From positions 1 to 64,000 of the forward strand of contig JAYUSZ010000103.1 in the NCBI GenBank assembly GCA_043755435.1: 64,000 bases of DNA. Direction: 5' to 3'. This document shows, piece by piece, positions 53,549-63,057 of this stretch. The position numbers were made by a program, and so were the translations under genes. Position 1 is the stretch's first letter. Each line of letters opens with the position of its first letter. The stretch comes from JANXSF01 sp043755435 (lineage in GTDB: Bacteria; Acidobacteriota; Terriglobia; Bryobacterales; Bryobacteraceae). Below the pieces are notes generated by a model that worked only from the letters and a program-made list of their open reading frames with translations, was not told where the DNA came from and did not search any database.

Positions 53549-55885
53549 ATGGTAGTGCCAATGCTGAGTCTGCAACTTCACAGAATACTGGTTTATATCC
53601 CTGTCTTGACAGCCTTGGCTGAGCCTCCCAGGACGCCAACAGGGTTTGAACAATCAGTCCTACCAGTGATTACAAGTACTTGCGCCCCTTGTCACAACGA
53701 CCGTATGGCTTCCGGCGGCCTCAATCTTGGACTTTTTGCTACAAAAGCTTCGGTCATTGAGCAGCGAGAGGGCTGGGAACTGATTATTCAAAAAATTCGC
53801 ACTGGCGAGATGCCACCCAAGGGTGTGCTGCGGCCTGCTGAAAAGCTGGATGCGATGATGAAGTTCCTGCACGATGAGTTTGCCCGTGCAGACAAGAGTG
53901 TTAAGCCGGATCCAGGCCGCGTCACAGCCAAACGCCTGAACCGCAATGAGTACTCCAACACCATTCGCGATCTTCTGGCCGTTGACTTCCGCGCTGAAAA
54001 AGATTTTCCGACAGATGATTCTGGCTACGGGTTCGACAACATTGGTGACGTTCTGACAATTTCTCCCATCTTGATGGAAAAGTACCTGGTGGCGGCCGAG
54101 CGCATCGCCGCGCGGGCGGTTGGTGCTGATCCACTTCCCAAGCCCTTGCTGGCTGAATACTCCCGTAAAAACGCGAATATCCGGCGGCTTGACCGCAGCA
54201 ATGTTGAAGCAACGCACCGCGTGGATTTTGATGGCGAATATACCATTCGTATTGGTTTGCCAGGAGAGAGAGCAACCGATGCCAAGCCAGTGAAGATGGG
54301 CTTTTGGATGGACGGAAAGCTACTTCACATGATGGACGTGGAAACGAGGCCGTCGAAGATGGTTGCCTTCAATCCGTATTCAGAAGAAGAATTTAAACTG
54401 AATCTTCCGGAAGGCGATCACGTTTTTAGGGCGGGTTTCATTAATGATGATTTCGTGAAGACGCTGGACGAGAAAGACGCATTCAGTGATAAAAAGAACA
54501 AATTCCCAAACATGATTTGGTTCCTTGGTCCCTATTCTTCAAAGGTTGAAAAAGCCAGCCGGAAGAAGATTCTGATCTGCAATCCAACGTCCGGCGATGT
54601 TTGTGTTGAAAAGATTCTTTCCGAACTCGCACATAGGGCATACAGACGTCCGGTGACGAAGACTGATACAGCCGGCCTTATGAAATTTGTTCGCATGGCC
54701 AAGGCCGAAGGGCAATCGGTGGAACAGGGAATTCAACTTGCCATTCAAGCCATGCTGGTTTCCCCTCACTTCTTGTTCCGGATTGAGCGCGACGTGAACC
54801 CTACGGATGCCACCACGGTGCATAAGCTCACTGAATTGGAATTGGCTTCTCGTCTTAGCTACTTCCTGTGGAGTTCCATGCCTGACGATCAACTGCGAGG
54901 GTTGGCCGAAGCGGGGAAACTACGCAGTCCTGGAGTTCTGGAAGCGCAGGTGAAGCGTCTGCTTGCGGATGAACGGTCTTCCGCGTTTGCGAATAATTTT
55001 GCGGGTCAATGGTTGGAAGTACGAAACCTGGATAGCTTGAAGCCCGACCCGAAGAAGTTCCCTGATTGGAGTCCAGAGCTTCGCGATGCGATGAAGACGG
55101 AAACTCGCATGTTCTTTGAATATATGCTCCGTGAAAATCGGCCGTTACCTGAATTTATTGATGCCAAGTACACATTCCTAAATGGGCGTTTAGCGAAGCA
55201 TTATGGCATTGACGGAGTGGATGGTCCTGAATTCCGCAAGGTGGAATTGATTACCGAACAACGTGGAGGAATTCTGAGCCACGCCAGCGTGCTGGCCATC
55301 TCAAGCTACCCCACGCGAACGTCGCCGGTGATTCGCGGCAAATATATTTTGCAAAATATTCTGGGCACTCCCCCGCCCCCTCCTCCTCCTGATGTGCCGC
55401 CGCTTGATGAAGACAAAGTAGCTAGTTCTGGTTCCTTGCGGCAGCAGATGGAAAAGCATCGCACGAATGCCGTTTGCGCGTCCTGCCACAATCGTATGGA
55501 CGTGCTTGGCTTTGGTTTGGAAAACTATGATGCTCTGGGCAAATGGCGCACAAAGGATGGTACTTTTGCCCTTGATGTAAGCGGCACTTTTCCAAATGGA
55601 AAGCAGTTTTCCACTCCAGCGGAAATGCGAACGCTTTTGAAGGAAGAAGTACCCCAGTTTGCCCGCTGCATCACTGAAAAAATGTTGACATACTCTTTAG
55701 GGCGGGGTTTGGAGCGCTTCGATCGCCGAACTGTTGAGGACATCAATCAGAAAATTGCAGCAGCAGGGTATCCGTTCCAGAGTCTGGTTCTTGAAATTGT
55801 GAATAGCTTGCCGTTTCAAATGCGGCGAGGTGAGTTGATTAGCAGTGAAAAACAGGTGAAATCCAAGGAGATTGCACAGCGATGA
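53549..55885 (+). CDS. DUF1592/DUF1588-type protein with c-type heme motif
   Basis: About 778 residues with a start at ATG 53549 or 53561; a signal-like HRILVYIPVLTALAEPP follows. A heme c motif (CAPCHND) lies near residue 45, and a second Cys pair CASCHNRMDVLGFGLENYD lies in the C-terminal half. Between them are the DUF1587, DUF1592, DUF1588 and DUF1585 regions: RLNRNEYSNTIRDLL, RLSYFLWSSMPDDQLR, RTSPVIRGKYILQNILGTPP. This protein type occurs next to DUF1552 genes in planctomycetes and acidobacteria. Its function is not established. The leader has an attenuator-like structure; stop overlaps the next start (ATGA). Confidence 0.85.
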   Translation: MVVPMLSLQLHRILVYIPVLTALAEPPRTPTGFEQSVLPVITSTCAPCHNDRMASGGLNLGLFATKASVIEQREGWELIIQKIRTGEMPPKGVLRPAEKLDAMMKFLHDEFARADKSVKPDPGRVTAKRLNRNEYSNTIRDLLAVDFRAEKDFPTDDSGYGFDNIGDVLTISPILMEKYLVAAERIAARAVGADPLPKPLLAEYSRKNANIRRLDRSNVEATHRVDFDGEYTIRIGLPGERATDAKPVKMGFWMDGKLLHMMDVETRPSKMVAFNPYSEEEFKLNLPEGDHVFRAGFINDDFVKTLDEKDAFSDKKNKFPNMIWFLGPYSSKVEKASRKKILICNPTSGDVCVEKILSELAHRAYRRPVTKTDTAGLMKFVRMAKAEGQSVEQGIQLAIQAMLVSPHFLFRIERDVNPTDATTVHKLTELELASRLSYFLWSSMPDDQLRGLAEAGKLRSPGVLEAQVKRLLADERSSAFANNFAGQWLEVRNLDSLKPDPKKFPDWSPELRDAMKTETRMFFEYMLRENRPLPEFIDAKYTFLNGRLAKHYGIDGVDGPEFRKVELITEQRGGILSHASVLAISSYPTRTSPVIRGKYILQNILGTPPPPPPPDVPPLDEDKVASSGSLRQQMEKHRTNAVCASCHNRMDVLGFGLENYDALGKWRTKDGTFALDVSGTFPNGKQFSTPAEMRTLLKEEVPQFARCITEKMLTYSLGRGLERFDRRTVEDINQKIAAAGYPFQSLVLEIVNSLPFQMRRGELISSEKQVKSKEIAQR

Positions 55886-57225
55886 TTACGAAGAAAGTAC
55901 TCCCACGACGGACCTTCCTGCGCGGCCTGGGTGCCGCAATTGCTCTTCCAGCGATGGATGCAATGGCTCCTGCTATGGCTTCAAGCCAACTTCCTGGAAA
56001 GGCTCCTGTGCGTATGGGGTTTGTTTATGTCCCCAACGGAATGGACATTCGTAATTGGAACCTGGATTACGAAGGAAAGCTGGGGAAGCTTTCGCGGATT
56101 ATGGCTCCTTTGGAACAGTTCAAAGATGAAATGACCGTGTTCGGGAACCTTACTCAAAACAACGGACGAGCTCTTTTGGATGGTGCTGGTGACCATGGAC
56201 GTTGCGCTGGAGCATACCTCACTGGGGTCCACGTGAAGAAGTCCGCCGTGGATATTCATTGCGGCATTTCCTGCGATCAAATTGTGGCCAACAAGATTGG
56301 CAGTCAAACACGCTTCCCTTCGCTTGAACTCGGGATGGACGATGCACGGCAGGCTGGTGATTGCGATTCCGGTTACTCATGCGCTTACACCAACAACTTG
56401 GCTTGGCGTAGTGAAACGCAGCCGCTTCCTCCAATCCTCGATCCACGTGCTTTATTTGAACGGTTGTTTGGTGTGGACGCCGGATTAACGCCAGAACAAC
56501 GAGCCCGGCGCAACAAGTTCCGCCGCAGCATTTTGGATTTTGTATCTGACGATACCCGCAAGCTGGAATCGAATCTGGGGCCAACGGACAGACGCAAGCT
56601 GGACGAATATCTTTCCTCGATCCGCGAAGTGGAACGACAACTGGAACGTGCGGAAAAAGACAACGCACAAATCGATCCGCACATGCCCAAGCCCTATGGT
56701 GTACCAGCTGATTTCGCAGAGCACTTCAAGCTGATGACCGATATGACAACCATCGCGATGCAGGCCGATTTGACCCGCGTATTCACCTTCATGGTGACTC
56801 GCGAAGGGTCCTTGCGTTCTTACAGGGAATTAGGGATTCCAGATGGCCACCATCCCCTAACCCATCACCGCAACGAACCAGCATTGATGGAAAAAGTGAC
56901 TCAAATTAACACCTACCACGTGAAACAATTTGCCGGCTGGATGGAAAAACTCAAGAGCATAAAAGAAGGTGACCGGTCCTTGCTGGATAACTCGATGATT
57001 GTTTACGGTGCTGGTCTGTGCGACGGCAATCGTCATAACCACGAAGATCTTCCTACTGTTTTGCTGGGCCGCGGTGGTAACACGATCAAACCGGGACGAA
57101 GAATTGTTGTCCGTAGGGAAACGCCGATCACGAACTTGCACTTGTCGATGATGGATCGCATGGGCGTTAGCGTGGATCATTTTGCTGACTCCACGGGCCG
57201 CCTTGCTGATCTGAACCTGAGCTAA
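55882..57225 (+). CDS. DUF1552 protein with TAT signal
   Basis: The protein has 447 residues. The twin-Arg signal RRTFLRGLGAAIALPAMDAM is at the N-terminus. VPNGMDIRNWNLDYEGKLG, DHGRCAGAYLTGV, GISCDQIVANKIG and HHPLTHHRNEPALMEKV are conserved DUF1552 pieces. It is coupled to the DUF1592 gene by an ATGA overlap, the usual arrangement for this pair. It is exported folded, probably with a metal or cofactor. No established activity. Confidence 0.9.
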   Translation: MITKKVLPRRTFLRGLGAAIALPAMDAMAPAMASSQLPGKAPVRMGFVYVPNGMDIRNWNLDYEGKLGKLSRIMAPLEQFKDEMTVFGNLTQNNGRALLDGAGDHGRCAGAYLTGVHVKKSAVDIHCGISCDQIVANKIGSQTRFPSLELGMDDARQAGDCDSGYSCAYTNNLAWRSETQPLPPILDPRALFERLFGVDAGLTPEQRARRNKFRRSILDFVSDDTRKLESNLGPTDRRKLDEYLSSIREVERQLERAEKDNAQIDPHMPKPYGVPADFAEHFKLMTDMTTIAMQADLTRVFTFMVTREGSLRSYRELGIPDGHHPLTHHRNEPALMEKVTQINTYHVKQFAGWMEKLKSIKEGDRSLLDNSMIVYGAGLCDGNRHNHEDLPTVLLGRGGNTIKPGRRIVVRRETPITNLHLSMMDRMGVSVDHFADSTGRLADLNLS

Positions 57226-57233
57226 AACGCCCT

Positions 57234-58298
57234 ATGCAATTTCCACAAGGCAAGCCGCCTGTTGGCATTATTTTCGATTCGGCGATGGGTAGCCGCATTG
57301 ATGATGCTTTGGCAATGGCGCTGATGTATGGACTTGACGGCAAGAACGAAGCCCGTGTGGTCTCCGTGAGTGTTAGCCGGTCAAACGTCAGTTCCGCAGC
57401 TTTTAGTGAGGCCATTGGTCGATTTTATGCAGGTGCTGTGAGTGGTGATTTTGGGGCAGTCGGCCGCAATTTGCCCGTTGGTTTAGCGACGGACGGACGG
57501 ATCGCCGGCGAAACGCCGATGCTGACGGTGCCCCTCGAAAAGAAAGATCAAGACGGCAAGCCCGTGTATGGTCATGGAATTCATCGGGTAGTTGATACCG
57601 CTGAAGTGTCGGCTCTTATTCGCAACGCCTTCACCTCGCAGTATGACCAAAACTGTCTGGTTGTTCTGGCGGGTCCGGCTACGAATCTTGTGCAAACCCT
57701 TCGTTTGCCCGGTGTGAAGCAGTTGATTTCGCAGAAGGTTCGCTTGCTGAGTATTGTTGCGGGCGACTTCGGCGGTGGCCCTGCGGAATTCAACATCAAG
57801 GCCGATATTGCTGCGGCTCGTGAATTGTTTGCTGAATGGCCTACCCAGATTATTGTGGCAGGCGCTGAACTCGGCGCTCAATTGAAATACCCTGCATCCA
57901 GCATTGAGAGTGATTTTGCTTACACGCAGGATCATCCTGTAGTTGACGCCTATAAAGCATTTCGGGCCATGCCCTATGATGCTCCGGCTCCAGGAGTAGC
58001 GGCAGTTTTGGCGGCGATTCGTCCTAAAGAAAACTACTTTAAGATGTCACCCTCGGGCACTGTGAAAGTGCTGGACGATGGTACAACGCAGTTTGTTCCT
58101 TCCGCAACTGGGAAGCATCAGTATCTGATTTCTGACCCTGAGAAAAAAGATGTTGTGCAGAAAGTGATGATTGAACTGGTGAGTGCCAAGCCAGTAGTGA
58201 AAGCACCTCGTTTCCGTCGGCCCCAGAAAAAAGATGTAGTGGACCCGGCCAAGCCAGCAGTGGTTTTAGAAGTGAAACCGCCGCCAGTTAAAGAGTGA
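57234..58298 (+). CDS. Nucleoside hydrolase-like protein
   Basis: A 354-residue protein with the nucleoside hydrolase fold but a diverged N-terminus: PVGIIFDSAMGSRIDDALAMAL replaces the usual IIDTDPGIDDALA, keeping the Asp trio. CLVVLAGPATNLVQTL, then GGGPAEFNIKADIAAARELF (with the Asn and Asp near the substrate), follow the family order. The final ~60 residues are Pro/Lys-rich. It starts 8 bases after the DUF1552 gene and is probably in the same operon. Whether it cleaves nucleosides is uncertain. Confidence 0.7.
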   Translation: MQFPQGKPPVGIIFDSAMGSRIDDALAMALMYGLDGKNEARVVSVSVSRSNVSSAAFSEAIGRFYAGAVSGDFGAVGRNLPVGLATDGRIAGETPMLTVPLEKKDQDGKPVYGHGIHRVVDTAEVSALIRNAFTSQYDQNCLVVLAGPATNLVQTLRLPGVKQLISQKVRLLSIVAGDFGGGPAEFNIKADIAAARELFAEWPTQIIVAGAELGAQLKYPASSIESDFAYTQDHPVVDAYKAFRAMPYDAPAPGVAAVLAAIRPKENYFKMSPSGTVKVLDDGTTQFVPSATGKHQYLISDPEKKDVVQKVMIELVSAKPVVKAPRFRRPQKKDVVDPAKPAVVLEVKPPPVKE

Positions 58299-59352
58299 TT
58301 TGAACCAGCCGTTGCTGCGGTGCTTGCTTCGATACATTTTCCAGTTTCAAAACTCCACGCGGACAAACCTCCGCGCACAATCCACATCCCACGCAAGATG
58401 CCCGAGTGAAGCTTTGGTTGGACTGCGCATAGGAGCGGACGTCAATTCCCATTTCGCAATACTTGGAACAGAGTCCACAAGAGATGCACATGTTCTTTTT
58501 TACTGTGATGCGATACCGGCCAATTTTTTGGACCAGACCTAACAGCGCTGCCATGGGACAAAAATTGCGGCACCAAACTCGTGTGCCACCGATTGGATAG
58601 AGTCCAACCCCAACTACTCCGGATAGCATGGTTCCGACAATTAATCCGTAGAACGATTGAAATTTGTAAGTGAATGCTGCCAGGTCTGGATGTTTCGTAC
58701 CAACTGCGTAGGTAGTGAACAGCAGCGCCGTCAGGATAACGCATATGGCCAGCACTGCATAGATAGTTGCCTTTTCAAACTTCCAGGCATTGCTTGATTT
58801 GTCGGATAAATGTCGAAAAGGTTCACCTGCGGTATTGGCCAAGCCACCGCATCCGCACACCCAGGAACAATACCAGCGTTTGCCGAAGAAGGCTCCTGCA
58901 ATGGGAACCAGAAGGAGTGACGAGGCGAAGCTGAAAAGTATGATGGGGAGTGGATAGTGAAAGATGGTGTTGGGTGTGAGGTAATCGAGTTTCAACGGCC
59001 AGAAGTAAGAGAAATAATATTCCGGCTGATGGATGGCTTTCAGGAATTGCGGCAGGGCGAAGGCAAGAACAGATTGGACGAACATCACGACGCACGTTCG
59101 AATTACCTGATAGCGATTGTGCCTGTAACGACGAATGACAAAGAGGCCACCCGCAACTACGGCAATCGTATAAATGAGTCCGTAGAGCGTCCATTTCCCA
59201 TCTAAGCCAATCCCTTTTGCGATGGGCGTAAACCATTCCGTGAAGTATAGGGCAAGGTAGAATCCGGTAAGCAACGCAGCCAGGATCCATGCGGAAATTC
59301 CGCGATTGGTGATGTCATGCGCGAAGCGATCGTAAGTAGTTTGGCGAATCAT
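58288..59352 (-). CDS. Membrane polyferredoxin (NapH/NosR-like)
   Basis: The protein has 354 residues from ATG 59352, where it overlaps the upstream gene stop by 4 bases. About five membrane helices occur (WILAALLTGFYLALYFT and others). Cys-rich loops include WYCSWVCGCGGLAN, VWCRNFCPMAALLG, and two C-terminal 4Fe-4S clusters, CISCGLCSKYCEMG and CVGCGLCAEVCPRG. This fits quinol- or NADH-linked membrane electron transfer. The adjacent FAD enzyme is a likely partner. The 3' end overlaps the nucleoside-hydrolase-like gene by 11 bases. Confidence 0.85.
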   Translation of the reverse strand: MIRQTTYDRFAHDITNRGISAWILAALLTGFYLALYFTEWFTPIAKGIGLDGKWTLYGLIYTIAVVAGGLFVIRRYRHNRYQVIRTCVVMFVQSVLAFALPQFLKAIHQPEYYFSYFWPLKLDYLTPNTIFHYPLPIILFSFASSLLLVPIAGAFFGKRWYCSWVCGCGGLANTAGEPFRHLSDKSSNAWKFEKATIYAVLAICVILTALLFTTYAVGTKHPDLAAFTYKFQSFYGLIVGTMLSGVVGVGLYPIGGTRVWCRNFCPMAALLGLVQKIGRYRITVKKNMCISCGLCSKYCEMGIDVRSYAQSNQSFTRASCVGCGLCAEVCPRGVLKLENVSKQAPQQRLVQITL

Positions 59353-60596
59353 TTGCTGCCTCGTTGAAATTTGAAGTTGAGGGGCAGTGTTCCGAATTCT
59401 CCATCGAATTGCGCTTCTGCCAAGTGTTCTACGACGTATTCCGGAGTGCGGCGTTCGGTGATCCAACGTTCAAAAAATTCGTGGTTCCAACGCGAGCCCA
59501 ACATGTTGAATCCAGTCACTGCTGAATTTTCCCAACTGATGCGAATACTGGCTTCCTTCCCTTCAAAGCGATGGTAGAAGTCCTCCGGTCCCATGCGGCC
59601 GGTCGTGGTAAATTCAATTTCAAAAAACTTAGAGCTGTTGTAGAAAATTGGCGGATGGTATTCGATCTTGTCGCCAAGCATCGATTTCGCGGCTAGCTCG
59701 CCATGGCGTTTGGCACTGTACCAAATTTGTTCCACGGTGCCGGTTGCTTCAAGTTCTGCACAATCGCCAGCGGCCCAAACTTGAGGGAGGGAAGTGCGGA
59801 ATGCGGGATCAACCAGAATTCCTCTATTCACTTTGGGTACAGTTTTGGTGGCCGCAAGCCACTCAATGGATGGATGGACTCCGACGGCGACACCTAACAA
59901 TTCTAAATCGTAACGTTTGCCTGATTTCCCGATGATAGCTTCCACTTTGCCAGAGCTTCCTGCTTTGATTTCGGCGACGGATTCTTCCAGCAGCACATTT
60001 ACGCCATGATGGCGCATATGAGCAGTAACCATGGCGGCCTCTTCCTTATCGAGTGCGGCGGGCCAATACCAGGGGTCGCGGACCATGAAATCGACTTTCA
60101 TACCGTGATGCACCAGACACTCCACCAGTTCAATTCCAATCAGTCCGCCTCCCACCACAACGGCATTGCCACCTAAGCGGGTGTATTTCTCGCATTGTTC
60201 CAAATCCTGAAGAGTGACGAAATTAACCATGCCATGTTTGACATCGGCAGCGCCGGGGACCGCAAGTTGATTGGCACCAGAGCCGGTGGCCAATAGCAAG
60301 GCGTCGTATTGAATGGTTTTTCCGGAGTCAAGAGTAAGGGTTTTAGAATTTGCGTCCAGGTCCTTCACCCAACTGCGGATCCGTTCAATGCGCTGGGCAT
60401 CAAATACTTTCCGTTCCATGGGTTCCAGATCGCGAAGAGTCATTCGATCCATGTAAGCGTACATCAATGCTGTGCGGGAAAAGAAGTAGTCACTCTCTCC
60501 ACTGATGAGCGTGATTTTTGCTGATCGATCGCGCTCCCGCAAAGTCAGTGCTGCGGTGATGCCGGCTACTCCATTTCCGATAATGGCGAAATGCAT
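59349..60596 (-). CDS. FAD-dependent NAD(P)H oxidoreductase
   Basis: A 415-residue two-dinucleotide-binding enzyme. FAD site: FAIIGNGVAGITAALTLRER with the GxGxxG pattern; NAD site: NAVVVGGGLIGIELVECLVH; ATGSGAN and VWAAGDCAELE are the second FAD strand. It resembles rubredoxin- or ferredoxin-reductase-like proteins. Transcribed with the membrane polyferredoxin (ATGA overlap), so it may feed electrons to it. Substrate not known. Confidence 0.85.
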   Translation of the reverse strand: MHFAIIGNGVAGITAALTLRERDRSAKITLISGESDYFFSRTALMYAYMDRMTLRDLEPMERKVFDAQRIERIRSWVKDLDANSKTLTLDSGKTIQYDALLLATGSGANQLAVPGAADVKHGMVNFVTLQDLEQCEKYTRLGGNAVVVGGGLIGIELVECLVHHGMKVDFMVRDPWYWPAALDKEEAAMVTAHMRHHGVNVLLEESVAEIKAGSSGKVEAIIGKSGKRYDLELLGVAVGVHPSIEWLAATKTVPKVNRGILVDPAFRTSLPQVWAAGDCAELEATGTVEQIWYSAKRHGELAAKSMLGDKIEYHPPIFYNSSKFFEIEFTTTGRMGPEDFYHRFEGKEASIRISWENSAVTGFNMLGSRWNHEFFERWITERRTPEYVVEHLAEAQFDGEFGTLPLNFKFQRGSK

Positions 60597-60654
60597 TAGT
60601 TGTACATCCCATCAGGCTGGGAATTTATTTCCTGAGCTTGCAACAGAATGTTCC

Positions 60655-61758
60655 TCAAACCTCAACTCCTAAATCACTCCATTGCAGGACCTTTCCTTGA
60701 AGGCAGACTTCGTTACCCAAAATCGCTGTAAGCGCAGCCGTAGCGCCGATTGTGATATCCGCGTTGGACTTGGTTCCATTCTGAATGCAATCGTAAAAAA
60801 TCACAATATGGGCATCGTTTTTCTCCTCCACCTTTGGGGAAAGGATTGACTGTTGGTTGCCGTCTAGCGAATAGAAAGTGGTGGCGTTCATAAGTTCCAC
60901 CGAGCCCTTGCTACCGTAAACATTGATGATCTGGTTGTTGGCAGGCATTTTGCGCGGATGGAAAACCATCTGCGTGAAAGACATTTTTGCGCCATTGGCA
61001 TAGTCGTAGGTAATGCTTTGATGGTCCATGATGTCGCGGCCCTTTGGTTTGTTTTTATACAAGTTGGTTCCACCAAAGCCGGCTGCGCGAATGGGATGCT
61101 GGCCGATGGCCCAATTGCAGGCATCGAGGTTGTGCACTGACTGTTCAACAAGGTAGCCACCGGATTTCTTGAAGTCGAAGTACCAGTCGCCGGAAGGCCC
61201 CGCGTAGTCCAAATCAGCGGAGGCATGGCGTTGCGCTTTAACGAATAGAACATCGCCAATAACACCTTCATGAATCTGCTTGATGGCGGATCCTAATTGA
61301 ATTTGCGAGCGCATTTGTTGGCCAGCGTGAAAGATTTTGTTGCTTTGCTTGGCTGCGGCGAGGAGTTCGCGAATTGCAGTAGGAGTGGTTCCAACAGGCT
61401 TTTCGCAATAGACATGTTTACCAGCCTTCAGGGCTGCGATCGCCATTTCCGCATGCAGGTAAGGCGGCGTGGCAATGAAGACAGCATCAACATCCTTGCG
61501 TTCAATAATCTTGCGCCAATCGGTGGTAGTGGCGGGGTTGGATTTCGCGGCTACAGTTGCTGCTTTGTCCAAACGATCGGGTTTGTTATCGCAAATGGCA
61601 ACCACCCGGGCATTCGGTTGCGCCACAATGCTGCTTAATAGGAAGCTGCCTCGATTGCCGACGCCGATAATTGCTGTGGCGGTTTGATTGTTGGGTGATT
61701 GCGAAAATACGGCCTGCGATGCGGCTGCAGAACTAAGCAGGAAGTGTCGTCTGTTCAT
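60655..61758 (-). CDS. Gfo/Idh/MocA oxidoreductase
   Basis: The protein has 367 residues, with a signal-like NRRHFLLSSAAASQAVFS (twin-Arg style, though only RR). The Rossmann part has TAIIGVGNRGSFLLSSIVAQ and the family motif HVYCEKPVGTTPTAIRELL. The C-terminal alpha/beta domain has GGYLVEQSVHNLDACNWAIG, with a catalytic His region. Sugar or inositol-type substrates are usual. Its start is 2 bases after the isomerase gene (61761), so they form an operon, probably for exported carbohydrate metabolism. Confidence 0.86.
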   Translation of the reverse strand: MNRRHFLLSSAAASQAVFSQSPNNQTATAIIGVGNRGSFLLSSIVAQPNARVVAICDNKPDRLDKAATVAAKSNPATTTDWRKIIERKDVDAVFIATPPYLHAEMAIAALKAGKHVYCEKPVGTTPTAIRELLAAAKQSNKIFHAGQQMRSQIQLGSAIKQIHEGVIGDVLFVKAQRHASADLDYAGPSGDWYFDFKKSGGYLVEQSVHNLDACNWAIGQHPIRAAGFGGTNLYKNKPKGRDIMDHQSITYDYANGAKMSFTQMVFHPRKMPANNQIINVYGSKGSVELMNATTFYSLDGNQQSILSPKVEEKNDAHIVIFYDCIQNGTKSNADITIGATAALTAILGNEVCLQGKVLQWSDLGVEV

Positions 61759-61760
61759 AT

Positions 61761-62645
61761 TTATTTTCCTTGGGTTTGTAATCCGCGCAAGACGGTGTTT
61801 ATGTATTCGCGCGCGCGACGGGCAAGAGCATCTACTGCTTCTGGAGAAGTTGGCCTAGGCACCAGAGGTTCAAAGATGTTTTCGAAAGTCAAAGGGATGG
61901 TGAGGCCGGTTTGCATCACCGGTGCTAGGAGTTTGTAGTGATCAATTTCACCGAAGCCCGGACCGCAATCTTCGTCTTTGGGTGTGTTTCGGTGATCCTT
62001 GATATTGAACGCACGAATGTCCCGCCAACAGGTTTGGATGTCCTGAATAGGATCGTTATTTTCGTAGTCCAGGACATTGCCGGCGTCGTAGCAAATCTTC
62101 ACTGCTTCGTGATTCACTTGTCGAAGAATATTGGCGCATTGCTGACCGGTTGCGGTATTGCCTCCATGCTGCTTGATCACGACCGTAACTCCTAGTTCTT
62201 TTGCGTGAGGAGCCATTTGAATTAGGTTGCGTACGAAAGTTTCCGATTGCCCAGGTGTAGTTTTTCCGAAGGTCAGGAGATAAGGAATCTTCGCAGCGGC
62301 AGCTTGATCTAGGCGGCGGAGATGAGATTCCAGCGCTCTTGGAGATTCCAATTGGACCGTTGAAAACATCATCACCGGTTCCAATCCCACGTTGCGGCAA
62401 CGGGTGGATAATGAGGAGGCTTCGGAGATTGGGGCATCAACGGCTAATAGTGGTTTGCCAACGTGATTTACGCCCCAAGCTACAAAATCGTACCCGCTGT
62501 TCTTGATCCCTGTCAGTGCGCGTTCTAAGGGAAAGGCGGAATAGGGAAGCGTCATGCAAGCTAGTTGGAATTTTGTGGGGCGAGATTGAGCAAGTGGGGC
62601 CGCGGAAACGAACGGAGCGGTAAGCAGGCATCGCCGCGAAATCAT
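61761..62645 (-). CDS. Sugar phosphate isomerase/epimerase family protein
   Basis: The protein has 294 residues. Signal-like ISRRCLLTAPFVSAAPLAQS at the N-terminus, then an AP endonuclease 2-type TIM barrel: LEPVMMFSTVQLESPRAL, VTVVIKQHGGNTATG, VKICYDAGNVLDYENNDPI, FNIKDHRNTPKDEDCGPGFG, which hold the Glu/His/Asp metal sites of xylose isomerase-like enzymes. Paired with a Gfo/Idh/MocA oxidoreductase. The real sugar is unknown. Confidence 0.85.
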   Translation of the reverse strand: MISRRCLLTAPFVSAAPLAQSRPTKFQLACMTLPYSAFPLERALTGIKNSGYDFVAWGVNHVGKPLLAVDAPISEASSLSTRCRNVGLEPVMMFSTVQLESPRALESHLRRLDQAAAAKIPYLLTFGKTTPGQSETFVRNLIQMAPHAKELGVTVVIKQHGGNTATGQQCANILRQVNHEAVKICYDAGNVLDYENNDPIQDIQTCWRDIRAFNIKDHRNTPKDEDCGPGFGEIDHYKLLAPVMQTGLTIPLTFENIFEPLVPRPTSPEAVDALARRAREYINTVLRGLQTQGK

Positions 62646-62655
62646 GACCTTAATC

Positions 62656-63057
62656 TTACGATGCGGTGAGGTCGGTTTGGGAGAAGTCGTTTCCAGTGAA
62701 GAGCAAGGGGAGGCCAGCAGCCTTGGTTATAGCGTAGGTGAAGCAGTCGCCCATGTTAAGTGCGGCTGGATGCCGACCCTTGCCATAGCGAGTAAAGGCG
62801 TGACTATACCAACTTATATGCTTTGAGTAGAAGGGAATTAGTTCAATGTCGAATTCGTGATAGAACTCAAGCAGGATAGAACTTGGATCTCGACGCAGTT
62901 TTGAGTTGAGGACAATGATCGCCTCAGCAGCACACGGAGTAGGTACCGCTCGAAGCTGGGCCGCCAGGAGTTTTTCGAGCAGCACTTCTGCCGTGGATTC
63001 CCGGGTGATAATTGCAACAATGGCGGACGTGTCGAGTATAACCCCGTGGCCCGCCAT
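62656..63057 (-). CDS. vapC: VapC-type PIN-domain toxin
   Basis: The protein has 133 residues. ILDTSAIVAIITRE carries the first Asp; AAEAIIVLNSKL the Glu; and NMGDCFTYAITKAAGLPLLF with TGNDFSQTDL supplies the last Asp residues of the PIN magnesium site. PIN toxins cut tRNA or rRNA. The start immediately follows the antitoxin stop (63058), typical of a vapBC pair. Confidence 0.9.
   Translation of the reverse strand: MAGHGVILDTSAIVAIITRESTAEVLLEKLLAAQLRAVPTPCAAEAIIVLNSKLRRDPSSILLEFYHEFDIELIPFYSKHISWYSHAFTRYGKGRHPAALNMGDCFTYAITKAAGLPLLFTGNDFSQTDLTAS

Noticed and set aside
55301..55491. Small antisense open frames over the DUF1592 gene
   Set aside because: Low-complexity Gly/Arg translation of a Pro-rich stretch; no independent support.
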